DNA from: JANNBN01 sp031430595
Lineage (GTDB): Bacteria > Actinomycetota > Acidimicrobiia > Acidimicrobiales > JANYDT01
NCBI GenBank assembly: GCA_031430595.1
Contig: JANPBU010000013.1
Coordinates: 62,001-126,000, forward strand
Length of the DNA: 64,000 nt
Direction of reading: 5' to 3'
Shown here: positions 24,528 through 32,497 of the stretch, one piece after another
How positions within the stretch are numbered: the first letter of the stretch is position 1
How the letters are laid out: the number at the start of each line of letters is the position of its first letter
Made by a program: the position numbers and the translations under genes
The notes under the pieces: model-generated
What the model was told of the DNA's origin: nothing
Databases searched by the model: none
The model's input: the letters and a program-made list of their open reading frames with translations, nothing else

Positions 24528-25391
24528 TCAGCTTGCCGCAACGAGCACAACCGATAGCGAGGCTGTGGCCAAACCGAGTACCTGAATTCGAGACAGTTTC
24601 TCATGCAAAATGGTGCTGGCGAGCACAACCGTAGACGCCGGGTACAACGACGAGATGACCGAAACCACCGAGAGTAACCCTCGACGAACGGCCAGTAAAT
24701 AGAAGACGTTCGCGACTAAATCGAAAAGGGCCGACACCGCAATCACCCCGAACGAAGGTTTTAGGCTTGCGACCGAGACCCGTTCGCGAATCGCAGGCAC
24801 ACAGAAGATCAGCGCGCTGAACGTTACGAACGAGCTAAATCGGCCGAAGACCAACGGCCATAACCCTGATCCATCAGTGGTTTGGTCGAGTGCGATGAAA
24901 AACACGCCAAACCCTAAACCGGCACCAAGCGAAGCTGCCAGGGTAAGCGGTTGGATCACGGTGGGCGATTCGCCAATGGCATCACCCGACGAACTCATCA
25001 CCAGAATTGCGAGAAGCGCACCAACTATTCCGACCCACTGAAGCGTCGACGGCCGTTCACCACGAACAGCACCGAAAATGATGGGAACCGTTGCGGCGAC
25101 CACTGCGGTTATCGGGGCCACCACCGACATCGGCCCGCGACTCAACGAAAAGTAGAGCATCAGTAGGCCGAAGGCTCCGCAAAGACCGCCTGCAGCGCCC
25201 CAAACCACGTCGAGGGCTGCAGGGTCGCCGGAACCAAGAAGCAGTGCTGCAGTGCTGATCGGAACCAGCACCAAACCGTGTGCAACCCAGCCAACCACGA
25301 GGGGGTGCACCCGTTTGGTAGCCAATCCCCCAAAAAAATCTCCAGACCCATACGAGAGCGCGCAAAGTAAAGCTAAAACAATGACCACCAA
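24528..25391 (-). CDS. EamA/DMT-family transporter
   Basis: The protein has ten hydrophobic segments in two repeats of five, as in drug/metabolite transporters of the EamA type. RGPMSVVAPITAVVA in the first half and a Ser/Pro-rich SSLYPASTVVLAS in the second are typical of helix 4 positions. The start is uncertain. The open frame extends to 25451, but the hydrophobic first helix begins at a TTG (25391) or GTG (25388), and the longer version would leave 13 bases to the divergent gene. Substrate unknown. Confidence 0.8.
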   Translation of the reverse strand: MVVIVLALLCALSYGSGDFFGGLATKRVHPLVVGWVAHGLVLVPISTAALLLGSGDPAALDVVWGAAGGLCGAFGLLMLYFSLSRGPMSVVAPITAVVAATVPIIFGAVRGERPSTLQWVGIVGALLAILVMSSSGDAIGESPTVIQPLTLAASLGAGLGFGVFFIALDQTTDGSGLWPLVFGRFSSFVTFSALIFCVPAIRERVSVASLKPSFGVIAVSALFDLVANVFYLLAVRRGLLSVVSVISSLYPASTVVLASTILHEKLSRIQVLGLATASLSVVLVAAS

Positions 25392-25464
25392 TTCAGTCTG
25401 CCCGATGGGGCATCGCTCGGTCGCCGGTGGCCAAGTACTGACGCAAACCAACTAGACAGAGGTC

Positions 25465-27597
25465 GTGGCAGATTCCATCATCGGAAACCCGATTGAGGGT
25501 TCAACTCGGAGGAGAAGCACTGGGTCGAATATTGTCGGCGATTCTGCGCCACCGCCAGCGCACGGGCCGTTTGATACAGAATTCGATACAATCTTCGACG
25601 TTCACTGGCAACCACTCATTCGCCTTGCTCGCCTGTTGTGCACAAATCAGGCCTCGGCCGAAGCAACTGTCGAATCAGCCTTTCAAGAATCATATGCGCA
25701 CAGACATCGAGCCCAATTTGATTCGTGGAGTTTTTGTGAAAACAGGATCGCCTTCTTGGCCAGCCGAGATGAAACTGGTCGGGTAACCGAATCCACCGTC
25801 AGTGCCTCAGTAGTTGCTGACAAGGTTAAGCATGCGGTCGATGCTCTTACTTCTGGCCAGCGGACGGCCTACATACTTACGGCGATTGAAGGCTGGCCTG
25901 CTGCGAAAGTTGCTGATGCGCTGAAACTCAGCCTCGGTGAGATACACGATCTGGTCGAACTAAGCGTCAAAATCCTCAGCGAATCTGATGAACGATTTCG
26001 GCTCAACCGTGCCAACTTTGAAACTCGCCTACGCAACCTGCTTATTGCGGAGCTTCCGGAATCGTCACACAAAACCCGACAGGCTATTCGTCTGCGCGCA
26101 GAGCTCATGGAAACTCGCGCCCGACAGCGAAAACGAGTGACTTCCTTACTTGTCGTCTGCGTCGCGATTTCGCTGTCATTTGTGGCAGTCCGTTCGGTTG
26201 GCCGCAAACCAACCCCAACGGCGAGCGTAACGACCGTCAAACAGGATCTCAAACCGTTGTACGACTCTGTCGCCAACCAACCAATGCGTCTTTTGCCGAC
26301 GGGGTTTTCAAAAAGTGCCACCGGATCGGTGAAACCCGTGCGTATCGCAACTCGGCCAATCGAATTCGGCGGCACTGTTGGCGTGTGGGGTTCAGGGCTA
26401 CGACACGTCACCGTTCGGGTTACACCCAAGGTTCGAGAGTTTCCAATCGGTATGTTTCGCCAACCAACCCGACCAGATTCGCTAGACAAAGCCGCCCTTC
26501 AGGGCCCGTCCAAAGACTTCTCAGAAATTTCCGGTCCGAACCCTTTTCCCGTTTTCCTTTCGTGGATTGCCGGAGATTCGGTTGTAGAGGTGACTACCCC
26601 GCCGGGCACCACTTGGAACGCGGTGGTTGGGATTGCGAGAACCCTCAACATCAACACTGACAACCGAACGTTTTTAGTGACCCAACCGCCATTTGGGCTC
26701 ACTCAAGTTTTTCTCGGTGCTGAGTCGATAGTGCAGCCAACCGAAACTTGGTACTACCGAATCTCAGACAACCGTTCTCACGGAAATCTGACCATCGAAC
26801 GACTTTCACCGCAGGGGCAGGCGGTTCGCAAAGCCCAATACTTTTCAGACCCGGCAATAGTAGGCGTGCGTGGCAAAAAAGGTTACGCCATCTCGCAGCC
26901 TTCCTATTCTTATTCAGTTCGAGCCGAGGGGGAAATCGGAAACGTTATGCTCACTTCCGATCGTGATGTCTCCGTCTCAGTGGCCGATGGTGATTGGTTG
27001 CTCACTACAAGCGGACAAAATGAGCAGGTCAGCAAGCTGGTTCAGATTCTAAACGGGCTAAAGCAGGTCGATCGAGGCGAATGGAACGAACTAGTTGCCA
27101 GTGCTGAGCTTCCCGCTGGTGAGACTCTCGCTTCGATGCGTACCCCGACACGCGTCGTGAGCGTCGGTGAAATTGGCGAAACGAAGTGGAACATCGCGGT
27201 GGCTCAACTCGTAACGAAAGCCGGGTGCCTCAGCGTTCGACTTGATGTCGGTGGCACGATCACTGGGGCATGTGTTCCCATCGAAAATCGAGCAACTGCG
27301 GGGCCGCTCGCACCAATACTTTTTCACCCAAAACCCCAACCCAGCACCAAACCCCAATCGGTCGCAGTGGTCTTCACGGACGAAACCGTCGAGTCGATTC
27401 TCGGACCGATCGGTAACGTTCCGGTCGATAGGGTCGTTGTCAAAAGCAGCGGACTCTACTCAACCTTTGGGGTTGCCGTCGTTGCACTGCCCGACAAGTT
27501 TACGCAAGTTACCCTGCAGCAGCTTCGTCGATCTCCGGACGGACGTCTTGAGCAAATTCAAGGCCCGGTTATCACCGATTCACCCGATGCCAAGTAA
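25465..27597 (+). CDS. Membrane-anchored ECF-sigma-like protein with large outer domain
   Basis: The 710-residue protein has three parts. Residues 38-100 resemble ECF sigma region 2, and 120-175 resemble region 4 (LTSGQRTAYILTAIEGWPAAKVADALKLS). A basic stretch then leads to one membrane helix at about 225-244. The remaining 460 residues lie outside by topology, are beta-rich and contain three Cys. I recognise no known outer domain. The inference is a sigma-like module tethered to the membrane, or a former sigma turned into a structural or sensing part. Translation starts at GTG 25465. No anti-sigma gene adjoins it, and the C-terminal 18 bases overlap the convergent HAD gene. Confidence 0.7.
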   Translation: MADSIIGNPIEGSTRRRSTGSNIVGDSAPPPAHGPFDTEFDTIFDVHWQPLIRLARLLCTNQASAEATVESAFQESYAHRHRAQFDSWSFCENRIAFLASRDETGRVTESTVSASVVADKVKHAVDALTSGQRTAYILTAIEGWPAAKVADALKLSLGEIHDLVELSVKILSESDERFRLNRANFETRLRNLLIAELPESSHKTRQAIRLRAELMETRARQRKRVTSLLVVCVAISLSFVAVRSVGRKPTPTASVTTVKQDLKPLYDSVANQPMRLLPTGFSKSATGSVKPVRIATRPIEFGGTVGVWGSGLRHVTVRVTPKVREFPIGMFRQPTRPDSLDKAALQGPSKDFSEISGPNPFPVFLSWIAGDSVVEVTTPPGTTWNAVVGIARTLNINTDNRTFLVTQPPFGLTQVFLGAESIVQPTETWYYRISDNRSHGNLTIERLSPQGQAVRKAQYFSDPAIVGVRGKKGYAISQPSYSYSVRAEGEIGNVMLTSDRDVSVSVADGDWLLTTSGQNEQVSKLVQILNGLKQVDRGEWNELVASAELPAGETLASMRTPTRVVSVGEIGETKWNIAVAQLVTKAGCLSVRLDVGGTITGACVPIENRATAGPLAPILFHPKPQPSTKPQSVAVVFTDETVESILGPIGNVPVDRVVVKSSGLYSTFGVAVVALPDKFTQVTLQQLRRSPDGRLEQIQGPVITDSPDAK

Positions 27598-28233
27598 CTC
27601 TCGACCCTCGTTGATGGCAACATCATGGTCAACGAGGGTGATGGCCTCGATCCCAACGTTGCGAGCCCCTTGAGCCATCGGGGCAAAATCGTCGATGAAC
27701 AGGGCGTCAGAAGCAGATATGCCGAGACGATCGAGTGCCAGTTGATAGATCGCCGGGTTTGGTTTACGAAACCCCACCTCGCACGACATCACAACAGTGT
27801 CGAACACGCAACCGCATCGGTTCAACACGTTGTTCCAAGCCGGAAGCCATTCGGTGATGACGTTTGAGACAACGCCAATTTTTCGTCCGCTGGCTTGAAC
27901 GTCTTGAACAAACTTGACCATACCCTTATGCGGTTCGAATCGTTTAAACACATACTGTTCTGATTCTGGGTTAAACAACGCTTTAGCCGCTTCACCGCTT
28001 GCACCTGGGCCATCGCTCAGACCCGCCAAAAAGGTGTCGAGCGACAACAAACCTCGTTCCATGAGGTGTGCTGGTTCGTCACCATCGCCCTCTGACACAA
28101 ACATGGGTCGCAATGCCTCTTGCAGCCCCGTGAGATCTAACCCGGTGGCGATCGCAGCCTCGATAACCAACGGGGTAAGCGGTTGCGTGAGCACGCCGCC
28201 CACATCAAAAAGAACAGCAGAAATGGTGGCCAT
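27580..28233 (-). CDS. HAD-superfamily hydrolase
   Basis: The 217-residue protein shows motif I FDVGGVLT, motif II VVSNV, a motif III lysine in GFRKPNP and motif IV FIDDF. The second Asp of motif I (usually DxD) is replaced by Gly (DVG). This is seen in epoxide hydrolase N-domain-like and other HAD members and leaves the acid/base role uncertain. A small helical cap lies between motifs I and II. Substrate unknown. It is convergent with the sigma-like gene and divergent from the next. Confidence 0.85.
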   Translation of the reverse strand: MATISAVLFDVGGVLTQPLTPLVIEAAIATGLDLTGLQEALRPMFVSEGDGDEPAHLMERGLLSLDTFLAGLSDGPGASGEAAKALFNPESEQYVFKRFEPHKGMVKFVQDVQASGRKIGVVSNVITEWLPAWNNVLNRCGCVFDTVVMSCEVGFRKPNPAIYQLALDRLGISASDALFIDDFAPMAQGARNVGIEAITLVDHDVAINEGRELLGIG

Positions 28234-28283
28234 CACTTCAACGTAGTTGGCAGAATTCCGCTCACAGGTGCTAGGCACCATCC

Positions 28284-29051
28284 ATGCCAAACGAAGCCGT
28301 CACAAACCCCCTTTCCGATGCATCGTCATTCTCGGCACTGATCGCGCCTCTCATCGACCGCACCGCCATTTCGGTGCATAACGCCATCAGCAAAGATGCG
28401 CTCACTGCGCTTCGCGGGGATCACCGGTTTCATCCGGGGGCCTTGGCCCTAATCGCTGGATCGCTTGCGGCTGGCCCAATCTCGGGTGAGGAGTATTCCG
28501 AACTGACCCGATACCAACACTTTGGCCCAAGCGACACATTCCTTGCCGGTCTCGCTGATCGTGGTGCCATTGTGCTCGACGACACCGGGGGCTTTACGGC
28601 TACCCCAGCCGGGCTTGATGTTTGCAAAGCGCTCGTCGCGTTGCAGGGCGAAACAAACGAACAACTCTTTCGACCTCGTCAAGCTTCACTTAACGGTCTG
28701 CGCGCCATCCTTGATCAAGCTGTAGCCGCAGCGGCAACAGATCCCCACTCGCTGCTGGCTAGGTTCACTCGTCGCTCATGGATGCCAGATGATGCAAGTG
28801 ATGCGGCCCATATCTGGAACAATTCGGTCGTGTTACGAATGCACCGAGCCGACGCTCACGCCAACGCTTGGAAGGCAGAGGGCCTCGACGCCCAAACAAT
28901 GAGACAACTGCCGCCCGGTGCACAGCGCATCAAGATCGAGGAAGCAACCAATCGAAACGCAGCGTTCCCGTGGGCCAAATTGTCAAACGAACAACGGCTT
29001 ACGTTGCTTGCGGGCCTCGGCGCGTTACCAGGAACAGGCTCACCTATTTGA
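28284..29051 (+). CDS. Conserved hypothetical protein, helical, possibly winged-helix
   Basis: The 255-residue protein is mostly helical and soluble. The N-terminal half contains FLAGLADRGAIVLDDTGGFTATPAGLDVCKAL, which reads like a winged helix with a wing and a following helix. The C-terminal half has HIWNNSVVLRMHRADAHANAW, like DinB-type or SCO6745-type actinobacterial proteins. The family is not certain and no function is assigned. It starts 50 bases from the divergent HAD gene. Confidence 0.65.
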   Translation: MPNEAVTNPLSDASSFSALIAPLIDRTAISVHNAISKDALTALRGDHRFHPGALALIAGSLAAGPISGEEYSELTRYQHFGPSDTFLAGLADRGAIVLDDTGGFTATPAGLDVCKALVALQGETNEQLFRPRQASLNGLRAILDQAVAAAATDPHSLLARFTRRSWMPDDASDAAHIWNNSVVLRMHRADAHANAWKAEGLDAQTMRQLPPGAQRIKIEEATNRNAAFPWAKLSNEQRLTLLAGLGALPGTGSPI

Positions 29052-29078
29052 GCCGGTCATTGCGCACGGCAAACCTTC

Positions 29079-30335
29079 TCACGACATAAAGATTGGCGAG
29101 CGCTCGTACAAACGCGCCAGCGGTGAAATTCGCTCGACATCGTCTTTGGCACAGAGGTAGATAATCTGGATTCCCTGTTTCGCAGTATCGATCAACTGCG
29201 AAAAGGCGTCATGCGAAGTAGACGCAGCCCAACCCGAGAACACGTCGTCAAGAACGATCGGAACCGGAGCAAACGCAGAGATTTTTGTGAGCGCGTCGAC
29301 TCGGGCCTTGATAATGAGTTCCATTCGGGATGCAGTGATTGACTCGCCCTGATGACGAGAAACATCAAGATACCGCTCCGCAACTGTTTCCACCTCACCG
29401 GTCGCACCGGCACCAATGGAATCCAGAAACAGCGCCAACTGATGACGGAAACCCTGTCGAATAACGGTACGTGTACGTAGGTGTTCCGCCAAAGATTTCG
29501 TTGGATCGGCACCGTAACGTTCTTCGAAGTGTACGTGTGCAGCCAAAAAGTCCATTTCGGCCGTCCCCGGACGGAATTGTCGTTCGCGGCGATCAACGCC
29601 TTTGCTTTCAAGTTCAGTAAGCATTCGTTGATGTGCCTCAAGTCGCTGCGCTGCATCACTCATGACTGCACCCTTTTCAGCCACGAAAACGTCGTAGTTT
29701 TCGAAGCCAACCTCGGCCACGATTGCGTCACGGGCGCCTTGGGCATCGAGTAATCGATTAAAAGCGCTCGGCCCGGCGAACTTTTTGTACGCCGCAGCTT
29801 CGTTAGCGACAACACCTTCCTGTGCCGCTTGAATGCGAGTAAAGCCCTCGCCGAGCTGTTCGATCCATTTCTTCAGCGCCGCTACATCGCGACGTGCCGC
29901 AGCAAGATCGCCACCCGGTGTTGCTTCAGCAGACTGATTCGTTTGCACCGCGTCGTCTTCAAGTGTGGTCATACGACGAAACACTTCAACTGTTGCTTCG
30001 CGGGGGCTGGCATTCGGGTCACTCAGGGCCCGAATCACTGCAAGCGCAGACTCAATTGCAACCGAGCCAGGCTGCGCCGGACGATTTGTACGCGCAGCTA
30101 CGAGTGGTGAAACCCCTCGAAGATTTTCGACCAGCGTTCGACGAAGCCCCTCGTCGAGCGTGATCGTACTTCCCGAAATTGTGACAGTTGGAGCTTCTAT
30201 CGCCAGCGACGTCGAGGCGGCAAACACCGTCTCGAACATGCGCGCAACATCATTACGTTCGATATCGCTACCAGCTGCAACCACATTGAGTCCTGGGCGG
30301 AGGTCACCCCACCTTCCTACTGACAAGAAGTCCAT
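29079..30335 (-). CDS. YhaN/Rad50-like protein with degenerate P-loop, downstream of rhodopsin
   Basis: The 418-residue protein looks like a short SMC/Rad50-type ATPase. The N-terminus WGDLRPGLNVVAAGSDIERND aligns with the start of YhaN-like proteins, but the expected GPNEAGKST P-loop is AAGSDIERND and lacks the Lys. The middle (about 135-260) is charged and helical, likely coiled coil. The end keeps a signature-like segment and a Walker B-like PIVLDDVFSGW (359-369), followed by IQIIYLCAKDDV. ATP binding is doubtful, so a scaffold or regulatory role is possible. It begins 12 bases after the rhodopsin stop, so co-transcription is likely. Confidence 0.7.
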   Translation of the reverse strand: MDFLSVGRWGDLRPGLNVVAAGSDIERNDVARMFETVFAASTSLAIEAPTVTISGSTITLDEGLRRTLVENLRGVSPLVAARTNRPAQPGSVAIESALAVIRALSDPNASPREATVEVFRRMTTLEDDAVQTNQSAEATPGGDLAAARRDVAALKKWIEQLGEGFTRIQAAQEGVVANEAAAYKKFAGPSAFNRLLDAQGARDAIVAEVGFENYDVFVAEKGAVMSDAAQRLEAHQRMLTELESKGVDRRERQFRPGTAEMDFLAAHVHFEERYGADPTKSLAEHLRTRTVIRQGFRHQLALFLDSIGAGATGEVETVAERYLDVSRHQGESITASRMELIIKARVDALTKISAFAPVPIVLDDVFSGWAASTSHDAFSQLIDTAKQGIQIIYLCAKDDVERISPLARLYERSPIFMS

Positions 30336-30347
30336 GTCGATGCCCGA

Positions 30348-31382
30348 TCAGAACGTGGGAGGGGTAGGAACGCGAGGGCGGGGTGGTGCTTGAAGCGCGG
30401 CTTCGACGTCGGCCAGGGCCGCAGCATTCAAACCGGCCTGAGCCGATGCCTTTGCCAAGTTACGCATCGAAGCATCTTCTTGATCAGCGTTGAATTCATT
30501 GGTCGGAGCTGACATTGCAGGCCCCATCGGAACCCGTGAACCTTTGGGCGACTGTGCCGGAAATGCAGCTTGCCCAACAGGCGAGGCGACCGGGCTCACC
30601 GGAACCGACGAGGCGGCCGCCGGTGCAGCGAACAATTCGTTCTCTGCTTCTTCGGCACTCTTGGCCTGGGCGACCTTCAACAGCAACAAGGCGAAGAGTG
30701 GCTTGGCAATAACGTCAGCAACCGAGTAGCCAACTTGGCGAATAACTTCCGATGCCCCGGCAGCTAGGCCAAGCAGGGGAAGCAGGTAAACAACCGGGTA
30801 GACCGTCCAGCTCGAAACGAGTAGCAAACGGGCAGTCGAAATGGTGCGAACGACGTTCTTTGGTTGACGGCGAAGTGACTCGCTCATGCCAACGTAGAGC
30901 ACGTACACGAGGTAAACGAAAGGAATTACGCCAAGGCCCCAGAAGATCAACTTCGTCGAGTTGTTTTCCGATACTTCGCCGGGGTAGCCAATGGCGACCA
31001 TGAGGGCAGCAGCAGTACCCATGCGGATGATGAGGCGTCGAGACATGCGTCCGTCGAGCGCGAGAACCATGACCAACTGGGCAACGAGCAACGGTACGGT
31101 AATCAACCAGTCGGCATATCGGTACCCGTGGAACACAGGTGCCCCAGTCGAGACGTACTTTCCCGCCTGATAAGCGAACGAATCGGTCCACGAGTTCAAA
31201 ATACGGCTGTAGTGGAAAGCAGCGATGCCGGTGTAGACAGCGGCAACCAACACTGCTTGGCGTTGACCTCCACGAACCGTTTCACGGCTCACCAGGAAAA
31301 ATATGGCGGCAGCCAACATGACGGAAAACGTTCCGGCGATGAAGGTAGCTGCGAGTTGATACTCCAGCGAAGTCAAAGTCAT
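30348..31382 (-). CDS. Microbial rhodopsin with D-T-Q helix C motif and C-terminal extension
   Basis: The 344-residue protein has seven membrane helices and the retinal lysine K227 with D223 one turn before it (ADVIAKP). Helix F has SSWTVYP. Helix C reads YADWLITVPLLVAQL, placing D91, T95 and Q102 at the proteorhodopsin positions D97, T101 and E108. H57 in helix B matches the His that partners the counterion. L99 at the tuning site predicts green absorption. G149 after W148 in helix E may leave room for a carotenoid antenna. D91 suggests outward proton transport, but Gln in the donor position is unusual. About 105 residues after helix G form a Pro/Ala-rich tail with a final helix. It is probably co-transcribed with the YhaN-like gene. 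Confidence 0.95.
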   Translation of the reverse strand: MTLTSLEYQLAATFIAGTFSVMLAAAIFFLVSRETVRGGQRQAVLVAAVYTGIAAFHYSRILNSWTDSFAYQAGKYVSTGAPVFHGYRYADWLITVPLLVAQLVMVLALDGRMSRRLIIRMGTAAALMVAIGYPGEVSENNSTKLIFWGLGVIPFVYLVYVLYVGMSESLRRQPKNVVRTISTARLLLVSSWTVYPVVYLLPLLGLAAGASEVIRQVGYSVADVIAKPLFALLLLKVAQAKSAEEAENELFAAPAAASSVPVSPVASPVGQAAFPAQSPKGSRVPMGPAMSAPTNEFNADQEDASMRNLAKASAQAGLNAAALADVEAALQAPPRPRVPTPPTF

Positions 31383-31440
31383 GGCAGTTACGTCGACAGG
31401 TTTACGAGCTCACTTAAGACAGTTCGAACAGATTTAAACA

Positions 31441-31456
31441 TTGGAAATCTTTCCAA
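31441..31456. promoter_or_regulatory. Perfect palindrome upstream of the rhodopsin gene
   Basis: TTGGAAA-TC-TTTCCAA is a perfect 7-base inverted repeat, 59 bases upstream of the rhodopsin start and just after the whiB7 terminator. A second short palindrome, GTTCGAAC, lies nearer the gene at 31421-31428. Their position suggests regulator binding sites. No clear -10 and -35 pair could be fixed. Confidence 0.45.
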
Positions 31457-31505
31457 AGAAAAACCCCTGATCACGAATCCCCGAAAGGGGATCATGATCA
31501 GGGGC
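31456..31505 (-). terminator. Rho-independent terminator of whiB7
   Basis: On the minus strand a long hairpin, CCCCTGATCA...TGATCAGGGG with an inner CCCC/GGGG stem and TTTC loop (31466-31505), is followed by TTTTTCTTT. It lies 36 bases beyond the whiB7 stop and separates it from the rhodopsin operon. Confidence 0.85.
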
Positions 31506-31541
31506 CCGACGAACAACGCCGAAGTAAATAGGAGACATTTG

Positions 31542-31889
31542 TTAGGCAGAAATGACCTGGCCGAGTTCGTTGAGTGACAGATCGCTTACTCGAACCTTCG
31601 GAGGTCGACCCCGACGACGCTTGGCCGCCAAGACTTTCCCGTTCATAAGAAGTTCGCCTCCCCATACGCCCCACGGCTCACGACGGATAAGTGCCCCGTC
31701 AAGGCAACGATCAGTCATGTCACAGTTTGAGCAGATGGCCTTTGCCTGGGCGATCTCGAAAAGGTCTTCCGAGAAGAACATTGAGGCAAGGGTGCCAACT
31801 CCGTCGGCGCAACGGCCGCGAGCAACGAGCTCGTGGTCAACCGAGGTGAGCAACAGGTGGGGTGGGATGGTTGTGTACTGAGTAGACAT
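31542..31889 (-). CDS. whiB7: WhiB7-type iron-sulfur transcription regulator
   Basis: The 115-residue protein binds a 4Fe-4S cluster through C27, C53, C56 and C62 (C-x2-C-x5-C), followed by the EPWGVWGGE turn and the basic AT-hook KRRRGRPPK (90-98). The EPWGVWGGE turn together with an RGRP hook is the hallmark of WhiB7, which binds the primary sigma and induces intrinsic antibiotic resistance in mycobacteria and streptomycetes. The start at 31889 is fixed by the ribosome binding site GGAGCC a few bases upstream. The leader contains a terminator hairpin, as expected if expression is attenuated. Which genes it controls here is unknown. Confidence 0.93.
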   Translation of the reverse strand: MSTQYTTIPPHLLLTSVDHELVARGRCADGVGTLASMFFSEDLFEIAQAKAICSNCDMTDRCLDGALIRREPWGVWGGELLMNGKVLAAKRRRGRPPKVRVSDLSLNELGQVISA

Positions 31890-31911
31890 AATCCGGGCTC
31901 CTTCAGCCGGT

Positions 31912-31945
31912 GTTACTGGGTGTGAGGTGTTACTGGGTGTGAGGT
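31912..31945. repeat. Tandem 17-bp repeat in the whiB7 leader
   Basis: Two exact copies of GTTACTGGGTGTGAGGT (31912-31928 and 31929-31945) lie between the leader terminator and the whiB7 ribosome binding site. In the transcript the unit reads ACCTCACACCCAGTAAC, so a pairing or ribosome-stalling role is possible. Confidence 0.8.
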
Positions 31946-31950
31946 GTTTG

Positions 31951-31986
31951 AGGGAAAAGAAAAAGACCGCCGGGTGATCCCGACGG
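31951..31986 (-). terminator. Terminator hairpin in front of whiB7
   Basis: On the minus strand CCGTCGGG-ATCA-CCCGGCGG (one mismatch) is followed by TCTTTTTCTTTT. It stands 62 bases upstream of the whiB7 start and 41 bases after the stop of the small upstream gene. It may terminate that gene, attenuate whiB7, or both. Confidence 0.8.
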
Positions 31987-32026
31987 CCTCGTGAGCTAAC
32001 GCAGTGGTTTTTGTACAACCCGGAAA

Positions 32027-32356
32027 TTAGTCGGGTGGTCCACTGAAGCTCTGAGGCCGCTTGATGCACGCTTTCGCCTGGAACTTGGGTGCATCGGCGG
32101 TGATGTCCCAGGCATAATCAAGGTTGGCTGTTGCCGCTGGCACGTAGGCCGCAACTTCAACGCCACCTACGACAAAGCCACCAATGGTTTGGTTGACGTT
32201 TGACGCATGGGTAAGCCCATTGATGGTTCCGCTATTCGATCGGCGGGCAGCAACGAATACCGGCATAGTTGCCAAGACCGGCAGAATCGCCGCAGCCGAC
32301 ATTTCTGTCGACGGAAGCAACGACATGCGAGGGGCGAGAGTGCTCTTCGTTATCAT
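32027..32356 (-). CDS. Small protein of unknown function upstream of whiB7
   Basis: The protein has 109 residues from an ATG preceded by a good ribosome binding site (GAGGTG, six bases upstream). Residues 19-36 are moderately hydrophobic and could be a signal or membrane segment. The remainder is small and polar with one Cys and ends QSFSGPPD. I recognise no family. Its stop codon lies 41 bases before the leader terminator of whiB7, so it could also act as a long upstream reading frame sensing translation. Confidence 0.6.
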   Translation of the reverse strand: MITKSTLAPRMSLLPSTEMSAAAILPVLATMPVFVAARRSNSGTINGLTHASNVNQTIGGFVVGGVEVAAYVPAATANLDYAWDITADAPKFQAKACIKRPQSFSGPPD

Positions 32357-32497
32357 GTCGTCACCTCATTTTCTTGGTCAGTATGCGATGCGGTATGCAT
32401 CGGCTTGTACGCATGTTTTATGCGCGCTTCGTAAGCAGTTATTTCAGAGTTTCGCCGCTTACGCGTGGCCGGTCAAGTGAATTAACGAATAAATTTT

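Noticed and set aside
25388..25451. Longest possible start for the EamA transporter
   Set aside because: The extra residues are polar, not transporter-like, and would leave almost no room for the divergent promoters.
30348..31382. Assignment of the rhodopsin as a chloride or sodium pump because of Gln in the third position
   Set aside because: The first two positions are D and T, not N-T or N-D. The carboxylate acceptor argues against both pump types.
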